Assembly: GCF_016907295.1 (NCBI RefSeq)
Contig: NZ_JAFBBR010000001.1
Location: forward strand, 186,001 to 250,000
Source of the DNA: Microbacterium dextranolyticum
GTDB taxonomy: Bacteria; Actinomycetota; Actinomycetes; Actinomycetales; Microbacteriaceae
Direction: 5' to 3'
Length of the DNA stretch: 64,000 nucleotides
Shown here piece by piece: positions 7,450 to 16,317 of the stretch. The stretch's first letter is position 1. Each line of letters begins with the position of its first letter. The position numbers and the translations under genes were made by a program. The notes under the pieces were generated by a model. It was not told the origin of the DNA. It was given only the letters and a program-made list of their open reading frames with translations, and searched no databases.

Positions 7450-9079
7450 CAGAGCCTCCTCGAAGGGGTGCGGGGGAAGGGGTGAGGCGGGTGGCGAGGG
7501 TGTCGACGGTGGGTTGCAGGCGGGGGTCGTCGCCGCGGGCGAGCCCGGCGACCTCAAGCACCGTGCCGCCGTCCCGGCCGGTGGTTGCGCGGACCCAAAG
7601 GCGGCGGCGGGGCACGAACAGGGACAGGGCCAACCCGGCCATCGCGACGACCGCGGCGATCAGAGTGGGGGTTTGGGTGGGGTCGGCGGCGATCTCCAGC
7701 GACGCGAATCGGGGGATCGGGCCGAGCTCGATCGTGCCCAGCTCGTCCGGCAGCGGAACCGGGGTGCCGGGGACCAACTGCAGGGCGGGGGTGGGGGTGC
7801 CCCGCCCGGCGATCTGGGTGAGGGTGCTGGTGTCCAGTGCGTACACCGACACCGGGACCCCGGTGTTCAGGCCCAGGTCGCCGACGTACACGTTGAAGGT
7901 GACGACCGGGTCCAGCAGGTCCGGGTAGCTGGACGCGAACGCCCCAGAGGCGGTGGTCGCGCGGGTGGGGTACAGCATCCCGACCAGGCCGACCTGCTCG
8001 GCCAGCCCGTCGGGAACCTTCACGATGCCCAAGCTGGTCAAATTCGCGTCCTGCGGCAGGAACGGGACCGTGTCACGGAACACGATCTTCCCGGCCGGGT
8101 TTCGGACGGTGAGGGTGGGGGCGTACCCGTTGCCGAGCAGATAGATGTCGGTGCCAGCCACCGGCAGCGGCTCGTTGACCCGGATGCTGGAGGCCTGCCG
8201 GGTGCCACCAGTGGTGGTCGTGACCTGCGCGTCGAACGTCTTCGGCATGCCGAGCGCGTTGACGTTGTCCAGGACGTAGTCGACGCGGAACCGGTCCAGG
8301 GTGAGGGAGAACGCCGGGATCTGCGTGTCAGTGATGAACCGGCCGGCGGTGAACGAGTCGTACGCGATCCGGGTGGACGCGAACGTCTGCCCCTCCACCA
8401 GCACCCGCTGCCCGGTGAACCGGAACCCGCCGCCGACGCCGACCACGACCAGCACCGCCAGCAGCGCCACGTGGAACAGCAGGTTCCCGGTCTCCCGCAG
8501 GTAGCCGCGCTCGGCTGCGACCGAGTCCCGTCCGTCGTCGCCGCGGACCCGGCGGGTGCGGTACCGCTGCCGACGCAGCGCCTTCTCGGCCGCGTCCAAG
8601 ACCGCACCGGGGGGCGTGTCGGGGAGGACGCGGCGGGTGTGGGCGGGCAGGCGGGACAGGTTGCGGGGGGTGGCCGGGGGCGGGGCGAGCAGCGCGGTCA
8701 GGTGGTGGCGGATGCGGGGGATGACGCAGCCGATCAGCGACGCGAACAACAGCAGGTAGATCGCGGAGAACCACACCGACCCGAACACGTCGTGCAGCTG
8801 CAGCAGGTCCACCGCCCACATCCAGCCCGGGTTGGTCTTGTCGAACTGGATCACCCCGTTCGGGTCGGAGGAGCGTTGCGGGATCAACGACCCGGGGATC
8901 GCGGCCACCGCGAGCAGCAGCAACAACACCAGGGCGGTGCGCATGCTGGTCAGCTGCCGCCACGCCCACCGCGCCCACCCCGACACGCTCAGGCGCGGAT
9001 TCGTGCGCTCCTCCACCGGCCGGTCGACGTGATCGGCGGGCAGCTGCGGGGCCTGCTCACTGCGGATCGACACGCGCAT
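7433..9079 (-). CDS. resB: cytochrome c biogenesis protein ResB
   Basis: A 548-residue ResB-family protein, the second half of the System II synthetase. After a basic cytoplasmic start it shows the first helix (MRTALVLLLLLAVAAIPGSL), then the conserved PGWMWAVDLLQLHDVF segment, further helices, a large extracytoplasmic domain (about 235-460) and a last helix near 470-490 before a cytoplasmic tail. The start at 9079 overlaps the end of lgt by 23 bases and its end overlaps ccsB by 17 bases, indicating coupled translation of the lgt-resB-ccsB block. Confidence 0.92.
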   Translation of the reverse strand: MRVSIRSEQAPQLPADHVDRPVEERTNPRLSVSGWARWAWRQLTSMRTALVLLLLLAVAAIPGSLIPQRSSDPNGVIQFDKTNPGWMWAVDLLQLHDVFGSVWFSAIYLLLFASLIGCVIPRIRHHLTALLAPPPATPRNLSRLPAHTRRVLPDTPPGAVLDAAEKALRRQRYRTRRVRGDDGRDSVAAERGYLRETGNLLFHVALLAVLVVVGVGGGFRFTGQRVLVEGQTFASTRIAYDSFTAGRFITDTQIPAFSLTLDRFRVDYVLDNVNALGMPKTFDAQVTTTTGGTRQASSIRVNEPLPVAGTDIYLLGNGYAPTLTVRNPAGKIVFRDTVPFLPQDANLTSLGIVKVPDGLAEQVGLVGMLYPTRATTASGAFASSYPDLLDPVVTFNVYVGDLGLNTGVPVSVYALDTSTLTQIAGRGTPTPALQLVPGTPVPLPDELGTIELGPIPRFASLEIAADPTQTPTLIAAVVAMAGLALSLFVPRRRLWVRATTGRDGGTVLEVAGLARGDDPRLQPTVDTLATRLTPSPAPLRGGSDDPVP

Positions 9080-9947
9080 CCCCCCTCCCCCGGACGGGTG
9101 CGCGGCGGCGGGCGCGCCAGGAGGCGTGGGCGAGCAGCCCGACCCCCAGTACGGCGGCCACCAGGGCGGTGAGCACGTTCGCTTTCAGCCCGCCGGCGAG
9201 CAGCTCGGTGGGATCCAGCCGGATGGACTCCAGCACCGCCCGCCCCGCCCCGTACCACAGCAGGTACACGCCCAGACTCCGCCCGGCGCCCAGCGTGATC
9301 CGGCCGTGCCGGCGGCGGTGCTGCTCGAGCAGCACGATCACGGCGGCACCGGCCAGGTTCCACAGCAGCTCGTACAGGAACAGCGGATGAAACAGGGTCC
9401 CCGCCGGGGTCCCCGGCGGGATCGCGGGGGCTGAGGGGTCGATCTGCAGCCCCCACGGTAAGGTGGTGGGCGGGCCGAACAGCTCCTGGTTGAAGTAGTT
9501 CCCCAGCCGTCCCACCGCCTGGGCGACCAGCATCCCCGGCGCGAGCGCGTCCAGGAACAGCAGCACCGGGATCCCGGCGCGACGGGTGCCGATCACAATC
9601 CCGACCAGCCCGCCCAGGATCGCACCGAAGATTGCGATCCCGCCTTCCCAGATGTAGAGCACCCGCCACAGGTCCGCGCCAGGGAAGAAGTAGTCGCCGG
9701 GATGGGTGAGCACATGGTAGATCCGGGCGCCGAGGATCCCGAACGGCACCGCCCACATCGCCACATCCACCACGACCCCGGCCGGGTGCCCGACCGCCCG
9801 CAGCCGACGGCCGGTGATCAGCACCGCCAGCACGATCCCGGCCAGGATCGCCAGCGCGTAGAACCGGATCTGGAACGGACCGACCTGAACGAAGCTGATC
9901 CCCGGGCTCGGGATCAGCGCCGGAGCCACAATGAGGAGTGCGTCCAT
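9057..9947 (-). CDS. lgt: prolipoprotein diacylglyceryl transferase
   Basis: A 296-residue membrane enzyme that transfers diacylglycerol from phosphatidylglycerol to the lipobox cysteine. Diagnostic segments are present: GARIYHVLTH, WEGGIAIFGAILGG and AVGRLGNYFNQELFGPPT, with about seven hydrophobic helices and a basic tail. The ATG at 9947 overlaps the M23 peptidase stop by one base. Such organisms normally have a housekeeping lgt elsewhere, so this copy is probably an island-borne duplicate serving the several lipoproteins here (thioredoxin, DUF305, BNR, oxidase). That is an inference. Confidence 0.93.
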   Translation of the reverse strand: MDALLIVAPALIPSPGISFVQVGPFQIRFYALAILAGIVLAVLITGRRLRAVGHPAGVVVDVAMWAVPFGILGARIYHVLTHPGDYFFPGADLWRVLYIWEGGIAIFGAILGGLVGIVIGTRRAGIPVLLFLDALAPGMLVAQAVGRLGNYFNQELFGPPTTLPWGLQIDPSAPAIPPGTPAGTLFHPLFLYELLWNLAGAAVIVLLEQHRRRHGRITLGAGRSLGVYLLWYGAGRAVLESIRLDPTELLAGGLKANVLTALVAAVLGVGLLAHASWRARRRAPVRGRGDARVDPQ

Positions 9948-10789
9948 CAGGGCCTCACCCTCGCCGGAAGCCACGCCAGCGGGTCCACCGCTTCGCCTCC
10001 GGTGCGGATCTCGAAGTGCAGGTGTGCGCCGAAGCTGCGTCCACTGTCCCCGACCCGGCCGACCATCTGCCCCACCCGCACGGTCTGTCCCGGGGTCAGG
10101 GCGAGGGACCCTTCCCGCATGTGCGCGTACGCGCTTTCCACGACCTGCCCGTCGATCTCGTGCCGGATCACCACGTACACCCCGTACGCGCCGCCCTGCT
10201 CCGTCGCGGTGGTGACCACCCCGTCGGCGATCGCCTGGATCGGGGTGCCGATCCCGGGGGTCATGTCCAGTCCGGCATGGAAATTTGAGCAGGACGGGCA
10301 TGGCGGGGTGCGGTACCCGAACGTGCTGCTGATCGGCACTCCCACGGTGAACGGCCACTGCACCGCCGATGCCGGGTCGTTGGTGAATGTGTCCGCGGTG
10401 TGCGCGTACGACTCGGTCCCGACGGGGGCGGTCACCGCCACCGTGTAGTCCCCGCGCACCATCACCGTCCCGGTGACGGTGTCGGGGGTGGTGAACGACT
10501 GGGCGCGCACCGGGGTGCGGGTCGCCTCGACGGCGAACACCGGCTCCGGCGTCAACGGGATCAGCAACGGCAGTCCGGCGATCGACGCGACCGGGAGCAT
10601 CACCGCGCCGGCGAGCATCCGGGATCGGGTGAGCGTGCGGCGCGGCGCGTGTCGAGGTGTCCGGGCGGCACGGGTGGGCCGACGGCGTCGATCGCGTCGC
10701 GTCTGGACGGGTGGGGAAGACAGGGCGGCTCTCGCCGCACGGCGCGTTCCGGTACCGGGAGTCGGGGTGGAGGGGGCGGGTTCGGGCAT
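9947..10789 (-). CDS. M23 family metallopeptidase
   Basis: A 280-residue predicted cell-wall endopeptidase (LytM/M23). The N-terminus is basic and disordered, with one hydrophobic segment at about 60-80, consistent with a signal anchor. The C-terminal peptidase domain has the zinc ligands HAGLD (HxxxD) and HLHFE (HxH) in the usual order with STFGYR upstream. The ATG at 10789 follows AGGAAAG with good spacing. It is the first gene of the operon continuing with lgt, resB and ccsB. It may open the wall for assembly of the oxidase/cytochrome machinery, or simply be co-transferred. Confidence 0.88.
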   Translation of the reverse strand: MPEPAPSTPTPGTGTRRAARAALSSPPVQTRRDRRRRPTRAARTPRHAPRRTLTRSRMLAGAVMLPVASIAGLPLLIPLTPEPVFAVEATRTPVRAQSFTTPDTVTGTVMVRGDYTVAVTAPVGTESYAHTADTFTNDPASAVQWPFTVGVPISSTFGYRTPPCPSCSNFHAGLDMTPGIGTPIQAIADGVVTTATEQGGAYGVYVVIRHEIDGQVVESAYAHMREGSLALTPGQTVRVGQMVGRVGDSGRSFGAHLHFEIRTGGEAVDPLAWLPARVRP

Positions 10790-11012
10790 ACAAGACTTTC
10801 CTGGATGAGGGGGACGATGAAGGTGCGCACGGTCGCCGTCACACGGTCCAACCGGGAGCCGCGGCCCGGAGTGCACGGCGAGAATCCGGGATCGGATCAC
10901 CCATGGCGCTGCCGCAGACGGGTCGCGCTCGCCTGCGGGCCGCACATCGTGGACCGTCGGCGACATCACGCGCCGGCGGCGGCTCAGGCGGCGGGCGCGG
11001 GCGGGGTGCTGA

Positions 11013-11444
11013 TCAGGTGCGGCTGATCGACAGCACGATCAGGGAGGGCCGCAGAAGAGGCGACCCGGACGTGAACGAGCTCGACCTGCCGGGGAGGGAT
11101 CGCAGCCACGCCAGCAGCGACATCCACCCGTCCCGGGCCGGGAGCACCAGGATGAGCAGGGTCAGCAACGCGAGCAGACACGTCACGGCAGCGAAAGCAT
11201 GAGACGTCCCGCAGACCGTCTCATCGCACGAGGGCGTCACCACCCCGCTGACCAGGACATCAGCGGCGGCATCGGGGGCCGCAACGACTGCGGAGGCGGA
11301 CACGACAGTGCCCGCCTGGTCCTCTTCCAGACTCAGCGAATGCATCGCAAGCAGCCCCGCGATGATCGCGGTCACCGCGGCCAGGTAGAACCACAGGGCA
11401 CGCCGGGACCCGAGTGCCCGCCGTCGCGCCACCACCTGGTTCAC
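11013..11444 (-). CDS. DUF6153-type small membrane protein (paralogue 2)
   Basis: A 143-residue protein with a first helix at about 16-33 (FYLAAVTAIIAGLLAMHSL), a loop with two cysteines (CDETVC), a second helix (AVTCLLALLTLLILVLP) and the family tail RPSLIVLSISRT. The GTG at 11444 is chosen because GAGGAAGG lies 7-10 bases upstream; an ATG at 11477 would overlap the putative operator. It is divergent from paralogue 3 across a shared control region and may lead into the M23-lgt-resB operon, although 223 bases separate them. Function unknown. Confidence 0.75.
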   Translation of the reverse strand: MNQVVARRRALGSRRALWFYLAAVTAIIAGLLAMHSLSLEEDQAGTVVSASAVVAAPDAAADVLVSGVVTPSCDETVCGTSHAFAAVTCLLALLTLLILVLPARDGWMSLLAWLRSLPGRSSSFTSGSPLLRPSLIVLSISRT

Positions 11445-11476
11445 CGTCGACGCCCCTTCCTCGATCACGCCCAGCA

Positions 11477-11536
11477 TACCCCGGGCGGGTAGCCATCCCC
11501 GAAGCGATACCCATCCTGGATACCCCGGATGGGTAT
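11477..11536. promoter_or_regulatory. divergent control region with two CsoR-like palindromes
   Basis: Two palindromes lie between the divergent DUF6153 genes. The first is TACCC-N5-GGGTA at 11477-11491. The second has perfect 10-base arms, ATACCCATCC (11507-11516) and GGATGGGTAT (11527-11536), around a 10-base centre that itself contains TACCCC. The TACCC/GGGTA half-sites match the style of the palindrome at 1010-1026, so one regulator may control all these promoters. Confidence 0.6.
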
Positions 11537-11632
11537 ATGCTGAGTGGTAGGGGGCACCCGCTCCCGTGCGTGGTGTTCTGACCGTGTCGCGGAGGCAAGG
11601 CACCGCTACCCTGGACGGGAAGGAGGTCGGTC

Positions 11633-12103
11633 GTGAACGTGATTCGCTCGCACGCGCGTCTGACCCCCGGGGTGCGACGGCTCCTGCTGGCCGCTCCGAT
11701 CGCCCTGGCGATCATCACCGGGCTGCTGTCCATGCACGTCCTGACCGGTTCCCACCAGCCCGCCCTGGCATCAGAGACCAGCGCGATGAGCACGCACAGC
11801 CAGGTCGGCTCCGCACCAGCCGCCGCCGACGATACGCCGATGACCGCAGCTGCGGCGGAGGGCGCTGGAGGGCATTGCCAGGACGGGTGCGGCAGCCCTG
11901 CGGGGATGCCGGATCACTCGATGCTGATGATGGTGTGCGTGCTGGCGCTGCTGGCCGCGGTGATCGTCCTGCTCGCCCCGACGTCCCGTGCCCTTCTCAC
12001 ATACGCCGTAGCCCGCTCGCGCTCCCATACCCGGACTCTGCTGGTCGGATTGCCGCATCCCCGCCCGCCTTCACTGCTTGTCCTGTCCATCAGTCGCACC
12101 TGA
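11633..12103 (+). CDS. DUF6153-type small membrane protein (paralogue 3)
   Basis: A 156-residue protein with the same plan as paralogue 2: basic N-terminus, helix with GLLSMHVL, a metal-site-like loop (HCQDGCGSPAGMPDHSM, with His, Cys and Met), a second helix (LMMVCVLALLAAVIVLLAP), a basic region and the tail PPSLLVLSISRT. The GTG at 11633 has AAGGAGG 7 bases upstream. The Cys/His/Met-rich loop would suit copper binding, but this is inference. It lies directly ahead of the DUF305 lipoprotein gene. Confidence 0.8.
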   Translation: MNVIRSHARLTPGVRRLLLAAPIALAIITGLLSMHVLTGSHQPALASETSAMSTHSQVGSAPAAADDTPMTAAAAEGAGGHCQDGCGSPAGMPDHSMLMMVCVLALLAAVIVLLAPTSRALLTYAVARSRSHTRTLLVGLPHPRPPSLLVLSISRT

Positions 12104-12114
12104 TTCCGCCTGAA

Positions 12115-12135
12115 CCCCGGCGACCCTTGCCGGGG
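12115..12135 (+). terminator. hairpin after DUF6153 paralogue 3
   Basis: CCCCGGC (12115-12121) and GCCGGGG (12129-12135) form a perfect 7-bp stem with a 7-base loop 12 bases after the stop codon. There is no clear T tract. Confidence 0.4.
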
Positions 12136-12203
12136 ATGCTGCACCCTGCCCTCCCGGGCACTGAATCAGACCCTCACCGACTGAATAGACAAGGACACCC
12201 CTG

Positions 12204-12818
12204 ATGCGTTTTCGTACTCTCACGCTGACCGCCGGCGCCCTGGCCACCGTGCTCGTGCTCGCCGGCTGCGCCCCCACCGACGGCACCATGCCCGGCATGG
12301 ACCACGGACCCGGGGGGATGACCAGCACCGCCCCCTCCCAGTCCGCCGCCGCGTTCAACGCCGCGGACGAGATGTTCGTGACCATGATGATCCCGCACCA
12401 CCAGCAGGCCATCGAGATGGCCGATCAGATCCTCGCGAAAGACGGCATCGACGAGCGAGTCGTCTCCCTCGCCGAGCAGATCAAGGCCGCACAGGACCCG
12501 GAGATCCAGACCATGAAGGGCTGGCTGGAGGAGTGGGGCGTCCCGTACGACGACTCCATGTCCGGGATGGACGGCATGGACATGGGCGGCGGGATGATGT
12601 CGGAGGACGACATGGCCGCTCTGGATGCCGCGACCGGGGTCGAGGCGACCCGCCTGTTCCTGAACGGCATGATCGCTCACCACCAGGGCGCCGTGACGAT
12701 GGCGCAGTCGGTGCTCACCGACGGACAGAACCCGGACGTGGCCGCCCTCGCGCAGCAGATCATCGACGGGCAGACCGCCGAGATCACCACGATGCAGGAC
12801 ATCCTCGCCAGCCTCTGA
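12204..12818 (+). CDS. DUF305 lipoprotein
   Basis: A 204-residue secreted protein with a lipobox (VLAGC, Cys22) followed by a Met/His-rich stretch (TMPGMDHGPGGM). The two DUF305 signature repeats are MMIPHHQQAIEMA (His65-His66) and MIAHHQGAVTMAQ, each with paired histidines, separated by a Met/Asp-rich segment (MSGMDGMDMGGGM). DUF305 proteins are four-helix ferritin-like bundles often found in copper-resistance clusters. Extracellular copper binding is the likely role. ATG with AAGGA upstream. A strong hairpin follows the gene. Confidence 0.9.
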   Translation: MRFRTLTLTAGALATVLVLAGCAPTDGTMPGMDHGPGGMTSTAPSQSAAAFNAADEMFVTMMIPHHQQAIEMADQILAKDGIDERVVSLAEQIKAAQDPEIQTMKGWLEEWGVPYDDSMSGMDGMDMGGGMMSEDDMAALDAATGVEATRLFLNGMIAHHQGAVTMAQSVLTDGQNPDVAALAQQIIDGQTAEITTMQDILASL

Positions 12819-12827
12819 CCCGGTACC

Positions 12828-12870
12828 CCTCGGACGGGACCCGCGCTCCCGATGCCGGTCCCGTCCGAGG
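12828..12870 (+). terminator. 13-bp perfect hairpin after DUF305 gene
   Basis: CCTCGGACGGGAC (12828-12840) pairs perfectly with GTCCCGTCCGAGG (12858-12870) over a 17-base loop. It separates the DUF305 gene from the next lipoprotein gene. Confidence 0.55.
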
Positions 12871-12935
12871 CCCCACCCTCGACCCCTGTGCGGTCACCGG
12901 TATCCGGCGTACCCGCACGGAAAGGACCTCCGTTC

Positions 12936-13796
12936 ATGATCTCTCCCACCACCCGCAGACTGGCGATCACGGCCACCGTCACCGTCGCGCTGCTGCTCAC
13001 GGGCTGCAGCACCACCCCTGCGGAGCCCGATGCCCCCGCGGGCACCGCGGCCGGGTTCGGGCATGTGCACGGCATCGTCGACGCCGGTGACAGCACCGTG
13101 CTGCTGGGCACCCACACCGGCCTGTACACGCTGGGCGAGGACGGCACCGTCACCGGCCCGGTCGGTGGCATCGACCTGGACGCGATGGGACTGACCGCTA
13201 CCGGTGACACCCTCTACGCGTCCGGGCACCCCGGCCCGTCCACCCCGGCGGAGCTCGGCGCCCCCAACCTCGGCATCATCCGCAGCCTCGACGCCGGCGC
13301 CTCGTGGGAACCGGTCGCGTTCACCGGGGAAGAGGACTTCCACGTCCTCACCGTCACCGGCGACGGCACCCTGTACGGGATCGGATCCTCCCGGCTGCTG
13401 CTGCGCACCAGCAGCGACGGCGGGCAGAGTTGGGCGGACGGTGCCGAGCTACCCGCCGTCGACCTGGCCGCCGCGACCGACGGCACCCTGTACGCCGCCA
13501 CCCAGGACGGGCTGCAGCACAGCACCGACGGTGGCGCCACCTTCACCCCGGCGCCGGACGCGCCAGTGCTGTACCTGGTGGAGACCGACCCAACCGGTGG
13601 GGTGGTCGGAGTGGACACCGACGGGACGTTGCGACGCCTAGTCGGCACCGGCTGGGAGAACGTCGGCACCACCACGGGAACCGTCCAAGCCCTCGGGGTC
13701 ACCGGGGACGGTGCGATCGTCCTGGTCGATGACCGCGGCGTGGTCTGGATCCGCGACACCACCGCCACCGTTCTCATCCCGGCGGCAACACCATGA
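12936..13796 (+). CDS. BNR/beta-propeller repeat lipoprotein
   Basis: A 286-residue exported protein with a lipobox (LLLTGC) followed by a beta-propeller-like body. Repeating Asp-box-type motifs are visible: [22 protein letters not shown] and [10 protein letters not shown]. The first strand begins [12 protein letters not shown], typical of the glycosyl-hydrolase-like (F510_1955) family seen in copper clusters. No catalytic residues are assigned, so it is more likely a binding or scaffold protein. The ATG at 12936 follows AAAGGA. It is probably co-transcribed with the phosphoketolase gene 58 bases downstream. Confidence 0.8.
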   Translation: MISPTTRRLAITATVTVALLLTGCSTTPAEPDAPAGTAAGFGHVHGIVDAGDSTVLLGTHTGLYTLGEDGTVTGPVGGIDLDAMGLTATGDTLYASGHPGPSTPAELGAPNLGIIRSLDAGASWEPVAFTGEEDFHVLTVTGDGTLYGIGSSRLLLRTSSDGGQSWADGAELPAVDLAAATDGTLYAATQDGLQHSTDGGATFTPAPDAPVLYLVETDPTGGVVGVDTDGTLRRLVGTGWENVGTTTGTVQALGVTGDGAIVLVDDRGVVWIRDTTATVLIPAATP

Positions 13797-13854
13797 CCAC
13801 CGTCATTCGCACCTGGCGCGACCCGAGCGGTCGCGGATCGGAAGGAGACCGACC

Positions 13855-16317
13855 ATGACCCCCACACCGGCACCCCCCGCGTGGGCGCACCGCACCACTG
13901 ATGCCACCGCCGAGCAGTTGGCGGCGGTGGATGCGTGGTGGCGGGCGGCGAACTATCTGAGCATCGGGCAGATCTACCTGCAGGGTAACCCGCTGCTGCG
14001 CCACCGCCTCAGCCGGGACGACATCAAGCCGCGGCTGCTGGGGCATTGGGGCACCACCCCGGGCCTGAACTTCCTCTACGCCCACCTGAACCGCGCCATC
14101 CGCGACCGCGACCTGAACACCCTGTACGTGACCGGGCCCGGGCACGGCGGACCCGGCATGGTCGCCAACGCCTACCTCGACGGCACCTACACCGAACGCT
14201 ACCCGGGCATCGACCGCACCGAAGAGGGGCTGCGGGCGCTGTTCCGGCAGTTCTCCTTCCCGGGCGGGATCCCCTCGCACGCGTCCCCGGAAACGCCCGG
14301 GTCGATCAACGAGGGCGGGGAGCTGGGCTACTCCCTCGTGCACGCCTACGGGGCCGCGTTCGACAACCCCGACCTGCTGGTCGCCTGCGTGATCGGTGAC
14401 GGGGAGGCGGAGACCGGGCCGCTGGCGACCGCGTGGCACGGCAACAAGTTCCTCAACCCCGCCCATGACGGGGTGGTGCTGCCGATCCTGCATCTGAACG
14501 GGTACAAGATCGCCAACCCGACCGTGCTGTCCCGCATCCCCGAGGAAGAGCTGGTCGCGCTGCTGCGCGGCTACGGCCATCACCCCCACGTCGTCACGGT
14601 CGGCTTCGATGGCGAGACCCCGCAGGAGTCCCACGCGACGTTCGCGGCGGTCCTGGATGCGGTGCTGGATGAGATCGCGGACATCAAGGCCGCCGCGGCG
14701 GCCGGGACGCTGGAGGGGCGGCCGGCGTGGCCGGCGATCGTGCTGCGCAGCCCGAAGGGGTGGACCTGCCCGAAGATCATCGACGGTCTGCCGGTGGAGG
14801 GCACCTGGCGGGCACACCAGGTGCCGCTCGCCGAGGTCCGCGACAATCCCGAGCACCTGCGGATCCTCGAGGACTGGCTGGCGTCCTACCGCCCGCACGA
14901 GCTGTTCGACGTGACCGGCGCCCCCCGCCCGGCCACGGTCGCGATCGCCCCGGACGGGGATCGGCGGATGAGCGCGAACCCGGCCGGCAACGGCGGACAA
15001 CTCACCGTCCCGCTGCGGCTCCCGGACTTCCACAAGCACGCGCAGCCGGTCGACCCGGCCGAGCGGGGTGCGGGAACCGGGGAAGCGACCCGCGTGCTGG
15101 GCGAGTGGCTGGCGGGGGTGATCCGGGACAACCCGGACAACTTCCGCATCTTCGGCCCGGACGAGACCGCCTCCAACCGGCTCGCCCCACCCGTCTACCA
15201 GGCCACCGGCAAGCAGTGGAACGCGGCCGTGGAGCCCGTCGACGAGCACCTGGCCCCGACTGGGCGGGTGATGGAGGTGCTCAGCGAGCACCAGTGCCAG
15301 GGCTGGCTCGAGGGCTACGTCCTTACCGGCCGGCATGGGCTGTTCAACTGCTACGAGGCGTTCACCCACATCGTCGACTCGATGTTCAACCAGCACGCCA
15401 AATGGCTCGAAGCGGCCCGGGAGGTGTCGTGGCGGGACCCGATCCCGAGCTTCAACTACCTGCTCTCCAGCCACGTCTGGCGGCAGGACCACAACGGGTT
15501 CTCTCACCAGGACCCCGGGTTCATCGACCTCGCCCTGAACAAGAGCCCCGACATCGTCCGCGTCTACCTGCCGTTCGACGCGAACACGCTGCTGTCCACC
15601 TACGACCACTGCCTGCGCTCGGCCGGGTACATCAACGTCGTCGTCGCCGGGAAGCAGCCCGCCCCGCAGTGGCTGACGATGGACGAGGCGATCGAGCACT
15701 GCGCTCGTGGGCTCGGGATCCTGCCGTGGGCGGGCACCGAAACCGAAGGCACCGAGCCGGATGTGGTGCTCGCCGCCGCCGGCGACGTCCCCACCCTCGA
15801 GACCCTCGCCGCGGCGGCGCTGCTGCGCGAGCACATCCCCGACCTGAGAGTGCGGGTGGTGAACGTGGTCGACCTGACCCGGCTGCAATCCGAGGACCAG
15901 CACCCGCACGGTCTCCCGGACCGGGAGTTCGATGCGATCTTCACTCCCGACAAGCCGGTGATCTTCGCCTACCACGGCTACCCGTGGCTGATCCACCGAC
16001 TCACCTACAAGCGCGCCGGGCACCAGAACCTGCACGTGCACGGGTTCCAGGAGCGCGGCACCACCACGACCCCGTTCGACATGGTCATGCTCAACGACCT
16101 CGACCGTTACCAGCTCGCCATCGACGTCCTCGACCACGTCCCTGGCCTGGCCGCCCGCCAAGCCGGGCTGCGTCAGGAGCTGCAGGACGCCCGCCTGCGC
16201 GCCCGCGCCCACACCCGTCAGCACGGCACCGACATCCCCGCCGTCGCCGACTGGGAATGGCCTCACCCCGACACTGATACACCCGCCACCGACCCCGTCA
16301 TCGGGAAGGAACTGTGA
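13855..16317 (+). CDS. xfp: phosphoketolase (xylulose-5-P/fructose-6-P)
   Basis: An 820-residue thiamine-diphosphate enzyme that splits xylulose 5-phosphate (and often fructose 6-phosphate) with phosphate to acetyl phosphate. Family motifs are clear: [19 protein letters not shown] near the N-terminus, [18 protein letters not shown], the ThDP motif [10 protein letters not shown] with a downstream [13 protein letters not shown], and SHQDPGF in the middle domain. Length is normal for the family. The ATG at 13855 has GGAAGGAG upstream. The stop overlaps the ATPase start by one base (TGATG), so a central-carbon enzyme is translationally coupled to a metal exporter. This looks deliberate but its purpose is unknown. 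Confidence 0.95.
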   Translation: MTPTPAPPAWAHRTTDATAEQLAAVDAWWRAANYLSIGQIYLQGNPLLRHRLSRDDIKPRLLGHWGTTPGLNFLYAHLNRAIRDRDLNTLYVTGPGHGGPGMVANAYLDGTYTERYPGIDRTEEGLRALFRQFSFPGGIPSHASPETPGSINEGGELGYSLVHAYGAAFDNPDLLVACVIGDGEAETGPLATAWHGNKFLNPAHDGVVLPILHLNGYKIANPTVLSRIPEEELVALLRGYGHHPHVVTVGFDGETPQESHATFAAVLDAVLDEIADIKAAAAAGTLEGRPAWPAIVLRSPKGWTCPKIIDGLPVEGTWRAHQVPLAEVRDNPEHLRILEDWLASYRPHELFDVTGAPRPATVAIAPDGDRRMSANPAGNGGQLTVPLRLPDFHKHAQPVDPAERGAGTGEATRVLGEWLAGVIRDNPDNFRIFGPDETASNRLAPPVYQATGKQWNAAVEPVDEHLAPTGRVMEVLSEHQCQGWLEGYVLTGRHGLFNCYEAFTHIVDSMFNQHAKWLEAAREVSWRDPIPSFNYLLSSHVWRQDHNGFSHQDPGFIDLALNKSPDIVRVYLPFDANTLLSTYDHCLRSAGYINVVVAGKQPAPQWLTMDEAIEHCARGLGILPWAGTETEGTEPDVVLAAAGDVPTLETLAAAALLREHIPDLRVRVVNVVDLTRLQSEDQHPHGLPDREFDAIFTPDKPVIFAYHGYPWLIHRLTYKRAGHQNLHVHGFQERGTTTTPFDMVMLNDLDRYQLAIDVLDHVPGLAARQAGLRQELQDARLRARAHTRQHGTDIPAVADWEWPHPDTDTPATDPVIGKEL

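Noticed and set aside
13774..16266. An 830-codon minus-strand frame opposite the phosphoketolase
   Set aside because: Long antisense frames are normal in DNA with this GC content; the opposite strand encodes an intact, motif-complete enzyme.
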